This document shows positions 19,708 to 27,024 of a stretch of 46,526 bases of DNA, piece after piece (the stretch's first letter is position 1; each line of letters opens with the position of its first letter). The notes beneath the pieces were generated by a model. The model did not search any database. It saw only the letters and a list, made by a program, of their open reading frames with translations, and had not been told where the DNA came from. Source of the stretch: Pirellulales bacterium (GTDB taxonomy: Bacteria > Planctomycetota > Planctomycetia > Pirellulales > JAEUIK01). The DNA is taken from contig JAIESQ010000001.1 of assembly GCA_019745975.1 (NCBI GenBank), positions 1 through 46,526 on the forward strand, given 5' to 3'. The translations under genes were made by a program, and so were the position numbers.

Positions 19708-20829
19708 TTACCGCGCCGTGAAACAGACGGATCGCGAGCCGAATCGCAAGCGCGGACTTCGCCCGGCAGCCACGTCGAGCAACGCTGTGGCAAGATTGTC
19801 GTGCGCCAGCTTACGCAACCCAAGATAGGAGGTCGTGAGTCGAGGATTAATCTCGATGACAACATCGTCACCGCCGTCTGGGCGTTCGCCGAGGACCAAA
19901 TCGACGCCCACGTAGCCCCACAGCCCTGGCAAGACCGCCACGGCTTGGCGCGCGAGTCGCTCGGCGCGCGCGGCCAGCGCGGGCTCGATCGGAGTACTTC
20001 CCCCCAGATAGGCGAACCGACCATCGCTGCTCAAATGCTGTTGGCAAGGCGGTAGCGCGTAAGTAGCAGCAGTTTCAAATCCTGGTGTGGGTGCCACTGC
20101 TGGCTTGCCCAGCAGTGCAGGGCTCGATACGGCACTGCTAGACGAGCTAGCAGTGGCACACAGGGCTGCAGCATCGTCGGTTTTGAAACTGCTACTCGTG
20201 TTTGCTCCGACCAGCAGGGCCACGCTCGCAGCCAGGCCGGGGCAATAGCGTTCGAGTCGCTGCGGAGTGGTCCGGCGCGGCCAGGTGATCGCGTCGGATC
20301 GCGAATGCAGCAGGATGACATCTTGCGACCCAGCCCCGTCGCACGGCTTGAGGACCGCGGGAAAGGGGAAACCCACAGGCGGTAATTCGTCGGCGCCCAA
20401 CGAGACACCCTCGGGCACGGGCACGCCTGCCGCCAGCAGCGCTTCGGCCGTGGCATGCTTGTCCGACGCCACGCGGATGGCCTCGAGCGATGAACCGAGC
20501 CAGCGGCCCTGCGCTGCGTCGACCGCGCGGTGGCAGTTTGTCAATGCGCCACCGATTTCAGGGGCGATCGCCAGCGTCCAATCGGCATCGTGGGCCAGCT
20601 TATGGAAAACAGCCGTTCTGGTGGCCGCGTCGCCAGTCCTCACGACCCGAGCCGGAAACGCGGTTAGCGAATCGACGCGATCCGCAAGCACCGTCACGAC
20701 GTCGTGGCCCGCCGCGGCGAAATCCTCGACAATCGCGACCAGCATCGCGCGGCCTTCGGCCAACAAGCTTGCAGGGGCCTGCGGACCGAAGCCTCCGGCC
20801 ATCAGATGCTCGTAAACAAACAGCCGCAT
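19708..20829 (-). CDS. ATP-grasp ligase (MfnD-like) carrying an in-frame palindromic-element insert
   Basis: The 373-residue protein opens MRLFVYEHLMAGGFG and has the ATP-grasp core: FPAVLKPCDGAGSQDV (157-171, ATP-binding lysine), PPCQQHLSSDGRFAYLGG (260-277) and VIEINPRLTTSYLGL (324-338, metal ligands). It resembles the ATP-grasp family of tyramine-glutamate ligase (MfnD), whose homologues occur with tetrahydromethanopterin C1 genes in planctomycetes and methylotrophs. The product would be an amide or peptide bond, substrate unknown. Residues 212-256 (Ser/Ala-rich) are encoded by a 135-bp palindromic element at 20062-20196. Removing it leaves 328 residues and joins LLVGAN to TYALPPCQQ, giving a natural strand-loop-strand. 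The reading frame is kept, so the gene is probably functional. The Shine-Dalgarno is weak. Confidence 0.82.
   Translation of the reverse strand: MRLFVYEHLMAGGFGPQAPASLLAEGRAMLVAIVEDFAAAGHDVVTVLADRVDSLTAFPARVVRTGDAATRTAVFHKLAHDADWTLAIAPEIGGALTNCHRAVDAAQGRWLGSSLEAIRVASDKHATAEALLAAGVPVPEGVSLGADELPPVGFPFPAVLKPCDGAGSQDVILLHSRSDAITWPRRTTPQRLERYCPGLAASVALLVGANTSSSFKTDDAAALCATASSSSSAVSSPALLGKPAVAPTPGFETAATYALPPCQQHLSSDGRFAYLGGSTPIEPALAARAERLARQAVAVLPGLWGYVGVDLVLGERPDGGDDVVIEINPRLTTSYLGLRKLAHDNLATALLDVAAGRSPRLRFGSRSVCFTAR
20062..20196. repeat. REP/BIME-like palindromic element inside the ATP-grasp gene
   Basis: Terminal inverted repeats AGTAGCAG(CAG)TTTCAAA (20062-20079) and TTTTGAAACTGCTACT (20181-20196) bound the unit. 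Inside are two hairpins of the same design: CACTGCTGG/CCAGCAGTG (20095-20103, 20109-20117) and CACTGCTAG/CTAGCAGTG (20133-20141, 20147-20155), each with a 9-bp stem and 5-nt loop. The length of 135 bp is a multiple of three. The GTGCCACTGCT core recurs at 36937-37030. No clear target duplication is visible. Confidence 0.85.
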
Positions 20830-20837
20830 GTGCTTCT

Positions 20838-20971
20838 GTAGGGTGCGTGGAGCAAGCCGCCGCCAGTGGTACGTTGCGCACGCTGGACTCGTTCGTCGCG
20901 TAACGGTCCGTTAGTGTGGCAACCGCTTGCGCAACGCACCAAACTTGTGATGCGTGCTCCACGTACCCTAC
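20838..20971. repeat. MITE-like element with nested inverted repeats
   Basis: The ends are 17-nt inverted repeats with one mismatch (GTAGGGTGCGTGGAGCA at 20838-20854; complement of GTAGGGTACGTGGAGCA at 20955-20971). A second, inner inverted repeat pairs GGTACGTTGCGCA with TGCGCAACGCACC. At 134 bp it has no coding capacity. It fills the gap between the sufT stop (20991) and the ATP-grasp start (20829), beginning 9 nt upstream of that start codon. Confidence 0.8.
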
Positions 20972-20990
20972 GCCTCAAGCTGCATTCCGA

Positions 20991-21305
20991 CTAGAAGATG
21001 CCCAACTGGTCGCGGGCCTCTTCCGTCATGCGGTCGGGAGTCCACGGCGGGCTCATTACCAGCTTGACGTCAACCGCGCCGGCACCCTCCAATCGCGAGA
21101 GCACGTCCTTCGATTGGCCGACGAGCTGCGGACCCGCCGGGCAGGCAGGGCTGGTCAGGGTCATCTCGATATTGATGTTCGTCTTGCCTTCGGCCTCTTC
21201 AACGTTCACGGCATACACGAGCCCCAAGTCGATCACGTTGACGAACAGCTCGGGATCGACGACCTGCTTGAGGGCTTCGCGAATGGCGTCTTCGGCGATG
21301 GGCAT
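20991..21305 (-). CDS. sufT: SufT-like MIP18/DUF59 iron-sulfur assembly factor
   Basis: The 104-residue single-domain protein matches the MIP18/PaaD-like family: ALKQVVDPELFVNVIDLGLV at the N-terminus and MTLTSPACPAGPQL (about 48-61) with the conserved cysteine of the CPxxxxL motif. Members deliver or mature Fe-S clusters on target proteins. It is the last gene of the suf cluster, downstream of the Rieske gene on the same strand, which supports the SufT assignment. A palindromic repeat lies between the two genes. The start is ATG at 21305; no strong ribosome binding site is seen. Confidence 0.88.
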   Translation of the reverse strand: MPIAEDAIREALKQVVDPELFVNVIDLGLVYAVNVEEAEGKTNINIEMTLTSPACPAGPQLVGQSKDVLSRLEGAGAVDVKLVMSPPWTPDRMTEEARDQLGIF

Positions 21306-21338
21306 GGGATGGACCCCGGGAAATAGGTTCGCTCAAGG

Positions 21339-21369
21339 GTTAGCCGCGGAGCTTGCTCCGCGCGCTAGC
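21339..21369. repeat. Single arm of the GTTAGCCGCGG...GCGCGCTAGC repeat family
   Basis: This 31-nt unit starts GTTAGCCGCGGAGC and ends TCCGCGCGCTAGC, and can itself fold (CGCGGAG/CTCCGCG). Two near-identical copies in opposite orientation make up the element at 36437-36549. It sits between sufT and the Rieske gene. Confidence 0.8.
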
Positions 21370-21419
21370 TGGTTTGACGACACCTCTCGATAGTCTAGCA
21401 AACTTCGCGCCGCCGCCAC

Positions 21420-21734
21420 TCACTCTACCAGCCGCACGAAGACTTGCCCGTCTTCGATCTTGACCTCGTGTGAGCGCGTCGGCTGCGTGGCCGGCATCGT
21501 GATGGCCCGACCGTCGCGGATATCAAACTTGGCCCCGTGCCTTGGGCAGGCAATCTCGTATCCGCACAATTGCCCTTCGGCCAGCGGGCCGCCGTCGTGC
21601 GTACAGACATCGTCCAGGGCGTAGAACTTGCCGGCGACGTGGAACAGCGCGATCAATTGATCGTCGACCTCGACCAGCAGTTTGCCGGGGTCGGAAACCT
21701 CGCTCACGGCGGCCACACGTTGAAAATCGGACAT
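21420..21734 (-). CDS. Rieske [2Fe-2S] ferredoxin-like protein
   Basis: The 104-residue protein is a free-standing Rieske domain with both ligand boxes: Cys44-Thr-His46 (DVCTHDGGPL) and Cys63-Pro-Arg-His66 (ACPRHGAKFD). It lacks a signal peptide and membrane anchor, so it is a soluble cytoplasmic electron carrier of the NirD/BphF kind. Its ATG (21734) lies 2 nt after the sufD stop, which indicates translational coupling and a role linked to Fe-S assembly, perhaps supplying electrons or being a client. A longer frame up to 22280 overlaps sufD and is not real. Confidence 0.92.
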   Translation of the reverse strand: MSDFQRVAAVSEVSDPGKLLVEVDDQLIALFHVAGKFYALDDVCTHDGGPLAEGQLCGYEIACPRHGAKFDIRDGRAITMPATQPTRSHEVKIEDGQVFVRLVE

Positions 21735-21736
21735 GA

Positions 21737-23044
21737 TTACGTGTACTCGCGAATTCGCCGGCCGATTGCTTGACCCAGCGCCTCGCGCACGCTCTCGATC
21801 GTGATCCGGTCGAACACCTGCTGGAAGAAGCCGGCCACGATCATCCGCGTCGCTTCCTTGCGCGTCAGGCCGCGGCTGCGGGCGTAAAAAATCTGCTCGT
21901 CGTCCACCCGGCCCGCCGTGGCCCCGTGCGTGCAGCGGACATCGTCGGCTTCGATCTCCAGGCCGGGGATGGAGTCGGCCCGGGCTTCTTCGGAAAGCAT
22001 CAGGTTGTCGTTGCGCTGGTAGCCGTCGGTCTTTTGCGCGCCGGGGGCGACCTTGATCATGCCGCGCCACACAATGCGCGACGAGTCTTGCAGCGCACCC
22101 TTGTAGAGCAGATCGCTGCGGCAATTGGGCGCTTCGTGGTACTGCAGCGTGTGATACGCCAGATGTTGCTTGCGCTCGGTGAACATCACGCCGTTCACCT
22201 GAGCCTGGGCGTCGGAACCAACCAGCGAAACGTACTGATCGACCTTCGCCAGTCGGGCTCCCAACGCGCCGATCGTCCACTGCAGCGCCGCCTCGCGCTC
22301 GACGACCGACTTCTGGTGGGCGAAGTGCCAGACGCCCGATCCCCAGTTCTGCAAGCTCACGTAGCGCAGCTTGGCGCCGGGACCGACGAACACTTCGGTC
22401 GCCCCGCAGTGCAGGCCGGGCTCGTCGCCGCTGGCGGTCTCGGCCAGCAAGGTGACCTCGGCCCCTTCGCCCAGCACGACCAGTGTGTGACCGAAATCGA
22501 CCCCACCGGCGGCCAGGCCCGAGAGCATATGGAGCGGCCGGTCAATCACCACTCCCGGCGGCACGTACAACAGGGTTCCGCCCGACATAAAGGCCGTGTG
22601 CAGTGCCATGAACTTGTCGGCCACCGGATCGACAGCGCGCGTGAGCAGGTGCGTCCGCACGAGGTTTTCGTGCTCACAAGCCAGCCGCTCGAGATTGCCG
22701 AACAGCACGCCGCGCTGGCCGAGCGCCGGATCGAACTCGTCGACCAGCGTGTGACCGTTGACCGCCACCGTACGGCCCGCCGTTTCAACCCCGGCGGTGA
22801 GGAGCGCTGCGGGAGCCAACGCGGCATCGGGCCGTTCGGCCGAGAGCGCGAACCGATCGAGCCGCAATAATCGAATATCGGTCCGTCGCCAGGCGTCGTC
22901 GTCGCGCGACGGCGGCGGCAGCGTCTCGAACGCCTGCCAGCCCCGACGACGCAGCGCCGTGAGCCACACAGGCTCTTGTCGCCCTGGCAGAAACGACTCG
23001 AAAACGTCCTTGCTGAATCCGGCAGACTTGGTGGCAGTCGACAT
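21737..23044 (-). CDS. sufD: Fe-S assembly scaffold subunit SufD
   Basis: The 435-residue protein has the SufBD beta-helix core and typical C-terminal signature RSRGLTRKEATRMIVAGFFQ, with TLQYHEAPNCRSDLLYKGAL and CTHGATAGRVDDEQIFYARS upstream of it. SufD pairs with SufB and the SufC ATPase to build Fe-S clusters. It starts at the ATG at 23044, 54 nt after the sufB stop. The N-terminal ~120 residues (FLPGRQEPVWLTALRRRGWQ) are more variable, as usual in SufD. Confidence 0.95.
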   Translation of the reverse strand: MSTATKSAGFSKDVFESFLPGRQEPVWLTALRRRGWQAFETLPPPSRDDDAWRRTDIRLLRLDRFALSAERPDAALAPAALLTAGVETAGRTVAVNGHTLVDEFDPALGQRGVLFGNLERLACEHENLVRTHLLTRAVDPVADKFMALHTAFMSGGTLLYVPPGVVIDRPLHMLSGLAAGGVDFGHTLVVLGEGAEVTLLAETASGDEPGLHCGATEVFVGPGAKLRYVSLQNWGSGVWHFAHQKSVVEREAALQWTIGALGARLAKVDQYVSLVGSDAQAQVNGVMFTERKQHLAYHTLQYHEAPNCRSDLLYKGALQDSSRIVWRGMIKVAPGAQKTDGYQRNDNLMLSEEARADSIPGLEIEADDVRCTHGATAGRVDDEQIFYARSRGLTRKEATRMIVAGFFQQVFDRITIESVREALGQAIGRRIREYT

Positions 23045-23098
23045 GCGAAGCAGGCAGCAAAAAGCCAGAACTGAAAAAATATCGAAGATCGGGCGAGG

Positions 23099-24517
23099 CT
23101 AGCCGACGGTCCCTTCCATCTGCAGTTCGATGAGTCGGTTCATCTCGATCGCGTACTCCATCGGCAGCTCTTTGACCAAGGGTTCGATGAAGCCGTTGAC
23201 GATCATCGTGCTGGCTTCGGCTTCGGTCAGGCCGCGGCTGCGCAGATAGAACAACTGCTCTTCGCCGATCCGCGAGACGCTGGCCTCGTGGCCGATCGAC
23301 ACGTCCTGCTCGTCGATCTCGATATAGGGATAAGTATCGCTGCGGCTCTTGGGGTCGAGAATCAAGGCGTCGCACACCACATTCGACTTTGAGCGGTGCG
23401 CCCCGTTCTCGACCTTGACCAGCCCGCGATAGCTCGCACGGCCGCCGTTCTTGCTGATCGACTTGGAAATGATGCGGCTCGAAGTGTGCGGCGCGGCGTG
23501 CACCACCTTGGCCCCCGCATCTTGATGTTGCCCGGCCGAGGCAAACGCGATCGAGAGGATTTCGCCCCGCGCGCCGGGTTCGAGCATGTACACGGCCGGA
23601 TACTTCATCGTCAGCCGACTGCCGAGGTTGCCGTCGACCCATTCCATCACGGCCGCTTCGTGCGCCACGGCCCGCTTCGTCACCAGGTTGTAGATATTGT
23701 TGGCCCAGTTCTGGATCGTGGTGTACCGGCAGCGGGCGTGCTTCTTGACGATGATCTCGACGACGGCCGAGTGCAGGCTTTCGCTCGAGTACATAGGGGC
23801 CGTGCAACCTTCGACGTAATGAATCTGCGCTCCCTCGTCGACGATGATCAGCGTCCGCTCGAACTGCCCCATGCTTTCGGCGTTGATGCGAAAGTAGGCC
23901 TGCAGCGGAAACTCGATCTTGACCCCCTTGGGGACATAGATGAACGAGCCGCCCGACCAGACCGCCGAGTTGAGCGCGGCGAACTTGTTGTCGGCTGGCG
24001 GAATGATCGTGCTGAAGTATTCGCGAACCAGGTCGGGATGCTCGCGCACCGCGCTATCGGTGTCGGTGAAAATGACGCCTTGCTTTTCCAGGTCTTCGCG
24101 CAGCGAACCGTAGACAACTTCGCTCTCGTACTGTGCCTTGACGCCGGCCAGGAACTTCTTCTCGGCCTCGGGGATGCCGAGCTTGTCGAACGTGCGCTTG
24201 ATGTCCTCGGGCACGTCGTCCCAGGTGCGTCCCTGGCTTTCCGACGGCTTGATGTAGTAGTAGATGTCCTGGAAGTTGATCCCGTCGAGCGCGCCTCCCC
24301 AATGAGGCATTGGCTTGGAGTTGAAGATCTCCAGGCTGCGCAACCGGAAGTCGCGCATCCACTGCGGCTCGTTCTTCATCTCCGAGATCTGATTGACGAT
24401 CTGGGTGTCGAGCCCTTTGCGGCTCTTGAATACGTACTTTTCCTCGTTGCGGAAATCGTACTTATTGATTTCGCCGAGCCCGACGTCGAACTGTTCGGCT
24501 TTCGTGTCGGTGGCCAT
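23099..24517 (-). CDS. sufB: Fe-S assembly scaffold subunit SufB
   Basis: From the ATG at 24517 the protein has 472 residues. It shows the well-conserved SufB blocks [60 protein letters not shown] (the cluster-scaffold cysteine region) and [20 protein letters not shown]. SufB is the main scaffold of the SufBCD complex. A TTG-started version four residues longer is less likely. The gap to sufC is about 105 nt. Confidence 0.97.
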   Translation of the reverse strand: MATDTKAEQFDVGLGEINKYDFRNEEKYVFKSRKGLDTQIVNQISEMKNEPQWMRDFRLRSLEIFNSKPMPHWGGALDGINFQDIYYYIKPSESQGRTWDDVPEDIKRTFDKLGIPEAEKKFLAGVKAQYESEVVYGSLREDLEKQGVIFTDTDSAVREHPDLVREYFSTIIPPADNKFAALNSAVWSGGSFIYVPKGVKIEFPLQAYFRINAESMGQFERTLIIVDEGAQIHYVEGCTAPMYSSESLHSAVVEIIVKKHARCRYTTIQNWANNIYNLVTKRAVAHEAAVMEWVDGNLGSRLTMKYPAVYMLEPGARGEILSIAFASAGQHQDAGAKVVHAAPHTSSRIISKSISKNGGRASYRGLVKVENGAHRSKSNVVCDALILDPKSRSDTYPYIEIDEQDVSIGHEASVSRIGEEQLFYLRSRGLTEAEASTMIVNGFIEPLVKELPMEYAIEMNRLIELQMEGTVG

Positions 24518-24622
24518 GGTTATGCTCAATTTCGTTGAAGTTCTGTAGCCAGCCTCTGTGAGGCCGGAAGCGTTCGCGTATTTCGACCGGGGTCAAACAT
24601 CCCGGCCACAATTCGATCTTCG

Positions 24623-25462
24623 TTAAGTGGCCACGGCCTCGGCCTTGGCGGCCCGCATGGCGTCCTCGTCGGCCGCCGCCTCGGGATACTTCGCCCGCAC
24701 GCGGTCGTAGCCGTGCTGGTGAAGCTCGATCGCCAGGCTGGCGTCGCCCGTTTCGACGATCCGGCCACCCAGCATCACGTGCGTAAAGTCGGGGTGGTTG
24801 TGCTCCAGCAGCTTGTCGTGGTGCGTGATGATCAAAATGCCCATCTCGGCGCCGCCAATCTCGGCGATGCTCTGGCTGGCCAGCCGCACCGCGTCGACAT
24901 CTAACCCACTATCGGTCTCGTCGAGGATCGCGAACTTGGGGCGGAGCATGGCCATTTGCAAAATCTCGGCCCGCTTCATCTCGCCACCCGAAAAACCGTC
25001 GTTCACGTAGCGTTTGGCGAACTCGGCGTCCATCTTTAGTTGATCCATCTTGGCCCGCAGCTCCTTGCGGAAGTCGCGCATCGGGATCAGCTCTTCTCCC
25101 TCCTTGCGCTGCGGATTGCGGACGTTCGTCGTGGCATGCCGCAGGAAGTCGGCCATCTTGACGCCTGGCACCGCCATCGGCCGCTGGAACGCCAGGAACA
25201 ACCCGGCTCGGGCCCGTTCGTCGGGCTCCATCTCCAAAACGTTGTGCACCTTTCCGTCGGTGTCGGTGAGCTCGATCGAGCCGCGCGTCACTTCGTAGCC
25301 CGGGTGCCCCATGATGGCGTAGCCCAGCGTGCTCTTGCCCGAACCATTGGGGCCCATCAGCGCGTGGGTTTCGCCGCGGCGGATAACGAGGTTCACTCCC
25401 TTGAGGATCTCCTTGCCGTCGATGGCGACGTGCAGGTCGCGAATCGCGAGCGTTTCGGTCAT
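24623..25462 (-). CDS. sufC: Fe-S assembly ATPase SufC
   Basis: This is an ABC-type ATPase of 279 residues from the ATG at 25462, with another ATG six codons upstream at 25480. It has Walker A GPNGSGKST (38-46), ABC signature FSGGEMKRAEILQ, Walker B with FAILDETDSGLDVDAV, and the switch histidine in IITHHDKLL. SufC powers the SufBD scaffold and has no membrane partner. The C-terminus carries about 30 extra Ala/Glu-rich residues (AAADEDAMRAAKAEAVAT) beyond the usual end. It opens the sufCBD-Rieske-sufT run. Confidence 0.96.
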   Translation of the reverse strand: MTETLAIRDLHVAIDGKEILKGVNLVIRRGETHALMGPNGSGKSTLGYAIMGHPGYEVTRGSIELTDTDGKVHNVLEMEPDERARAGLFLAFQRPMAVPGVKMADFLRHATTNVRNPQRKEGEELIPMRDFRKELRAKMDQLKMDAEFAKRYVNDGFSGGEMKRAEILQMAMLRPKFAILDETDSGLDVDAVRLASQSIAEIGGAEMGILIITHHDKLLEHNHPDFTHVMLGGRIVETGDASLAIELHQHGYDRVRAKYPEAAADEDAMRAAKAEAVAT

Positions 25463-25518
25463 GCGATTGTCTCGAAACATGGCATCAATTGCGCCTTGTC
25501 GGATACAAGATTCGCGCG

Positions 25519-26157
25519 TTATCCCGTGATTTTCTGATGGTCGAACAGCGGCTCGTCAGCGGGTGCCTCGACGTAACCCGAGTGATGGGGAAGCGGCAAC
25601 TCGTCTTCAACCTGCTCACCAGCCGAGCCCGCGGTCGTAATCCAGTGCAGCATGCCCGCGCCGCTCCGCTTCTTGGCCATGCGGTGCCCCTTGATCTTGT
25701 CTTGCACGCGCATCAGCCCTTCGAGCAGTGCCTCGGGGCGCGGTGGGCAGCCCGGCACGTAAACGTCGACCGGCACCACCAAGTCGACCCCCTTCACGAC
25801 GTGGTATCCGTACTTGAAGTAAGGCCCGCCACCAACCGTGCAGGCCCCCATCGCAATCACGAACTTGGGGTCGGGCATCAAGTTGTAGAGCCGGCGTACG
25901 CGGCTGGCCATTTTGTACGTTACCGTGCCGGCGACGATCATCAGGTCGGCCTGGCGCGGCGTTGCCCGAAACGCGCCGGCCCCAAACCGATCCATATCGA
26001 AGCGGCTGGCCCCGGTCGCCATCATTTCGATCGCACAGCAGGCCAGGCCGAACGTCATTGGCCAGATGCTCGACTGGCGGGCCCAGTTGATCGCCTGCTC
26101 GATCGTCGTGGTGATGACGTTTTCTTCGAAGCGGCCTTCGATCCAGGGCTTTGACAT
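25519..26157 (-). CDS. nuoB: NADH-quinone oxidoreductase subunit B (NuoB), isolated from other nuo genes
   Basis: The 212-residue protein is NuoB/NDUFS7-like and keeps all four ligands of cluster N2: Cys40-Cys41 ([12 protein letters not shown]), Cys106 (MGACTVGGG) and Cys137 (VPGCPPRPE). It belongs to the peripheral arm of respiratory complex I at the quinone site. No other nuo gene is in the window. It lies between the sufR-like regulator (gap about 89 nt) and sufC (gap 56 nt), all on the minus strand, so it is probably co-expressed with the suf genes. The C-terminal 40 residues after [12 protein letters not shown] are Pro/His-rich and extend past the core. A second ATG lies four codons upstream. 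Confidence 0.93.
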   Translation of the reverse strand: MSKPWIEGRFEENVITTTIEQAINWARQSSIWPMTFGLACCAIEMMATGASRFDMDRFGAGAFRATPRQADLMIVAGTVTYKMASRVRRLYNLMPDPKFVIAMGACTVGGGPYFKYGYHVVKGVDLVVPVDVYVPGCPPRPEALLEGLMRVQDKIKGHRMAKKRSGAGMLHWITTAGSAGEQVEDELPLPHHSGYVEAPADEPLFDHQKITG

Positions 26158-26246
26158 GGCGGTTGGCATTCCTGCGTAGAGACTTAATCGCGATTCGCGC
26201 TCGACCCAGCGGTCCGTTGCGACAAGCCCCTCACTATATCCGTACG

Positions 26247-26858
26247 CTAGTTGGTTTCAAATTGGCAGCAGGCGTGACCATCGAGCCGGCATTGCGACAA
26301 TTGCAGGCCAGCTCCGGCCAGCCGCGAAAACAGCATCCGCTCGACCGCGCAAATCCCGCGATCCTGTTCGGCCAGCGCCGGATACGGGCAATCGAGCACT
26401 GTCAGCGAGGCCCGGCCGGGGGGCCCCTCGACAACCGACGATGGCACGCGCCGCTCGGTAAGCACGGTTTGTACGTCGCGCATTCGCTCGGCAACCGTTG
26501 CCCCCTCAATGCGGCCGGCATACTCACTCGCTAATGCACCAGCGATCCGTTCCAGCAGGCCGCGACGCGTCTCCGAGTCCTTGACAGCACGAATCTCACC
26601 CCACAGCACCATCGCCAAATCGGCGAAGTTATCACCCACCTGACGCCGTGCCTGGGAGGTCAGGGCGTATTCGTGTCGTGGCCGGCCGCGCCCGTCGCGA
26701 ATCGCCCGCCGCTCGACCAGCCCTTGACGCATCAACCGCGAAAGCCGCTGACGCACGGCGGTGGCCGTCACCTCGGTCTCGGCGGCAATCTGCGATATGC
26801 TCTGCGGTCCAGTCAGACGCAGGAGCTCGATCAGTCGCGAATCGGAGGTTTCTCTCAT
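26247..26858 (-). CDS. sufR: SufR-like winged-helix repressor with Fe-S-binding cysteines
   Basis: The 203-residue regulator has an N-terminal winged helix (residues 5-70: [20 protein letters not shown], recognition helix [12 protein letters not shown], wing [16 protein letters not shown]), as in SufR. The C-terminal part has Cys157, Cys170, Cys190, Cys197 and Cys198 ([32 protein letters not shown]), the arrangement that binds a [4Fe-4S] cluster in SufR. In cyanobacteria and actinobacteria SufR with its cluster represses suf and releases it when clusters are short. Its place at the head of the cluster fits autoregulation and suf control. nuoB follows in the same direction. Confidence 0.85.
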   Translation of the reverse strand: MRETSDSRLIELLRLTGPQSISQIAAETEVTATAVRQRLSRLMRQGLVERRAIRDGRGRPRHEYALTSQARRQVGDNFADLAMVLWGEIRAVKDSETRRGLLERIAGALASEYAGRIEGATVAERMRDVQTVLTERRVPSSVVEGPPGRASLTVLDCPYPALAEQDRGICAVERMLFSRLAGAGLQLSQCRLDGHACCQFETN

Positions 26859-26896
26859 AACGCAAGCCGAGCACGTGCGAGTTGTCTGCCAACAGA

Positions 26897-26924
26897 ATCA
26901 TACCTAGCCCGACAATTTTGACAA
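26897..26924 (-). promoter_or_regulatory. Candidate promoter of the sufR-nuoB-suf cluster
   Basis: On the minus strand TTGTCA (26919-26924) and TATGAT (26897-26902) are 16 bp apart, each matching consensus at five of six positions. The sufR start codon at 26858 would be about 32 nt after the start point. Confidence 0.5.
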
Positions 26925-26931
26925 GCCAGCA

Positions 26932-26945
26932 TGCGAAAATTCGCA
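26932..26945. promoter_or_regulatory. Palindrome between divergent promoters, candidate operator
   Basis: TGCGAA-AA-TTCGCA has perfect 6-bp arms around a 2-bp centre. It lies just upstream of the sufR -35 element and upstream of the symporter -10, so one bound regulator could act on both directions. Whether SufR binds it is unknown. Confidence 0.35.
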
Positions 26946-26952
26946 CTCGCCG

Positions 26953-26981
26953 TAACACTAGTTTTCACAAAATGTTATGAT
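26953..26981 (+). promoter_or_regulatory. Candidate extended -10 promoter of the AGCS symporter
   Basis: TGTTATGAT (26973-26981) is an extended -10 element with a poor -35 (TAACAC, 26953-26958, 17-bp spacer). It overlaps the first possible ATG at 26977, which argues for translation from the next in-frame ATG at 27025. Confidence 0.35.
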
Positions 26982-27024
26982 CTATAAATCACGTGCGAAC
27001 GCTATTCCGCTGGTCAAGTTCCGC

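Noticed and set aside
21735-22280. N-terminal extension of the Rieske gene into sufD
   Set aside because: The extension overlaps sufD in another frame and is Arg-rich nonsense; the ATG at 21734 starts a complete Rieske domain.
21770-24538. Long plus-strand frames of 366 and 380 codons opposite sufD and sufB
   Set aside because: Both are antisense shadows of strongly conserved suf genes.
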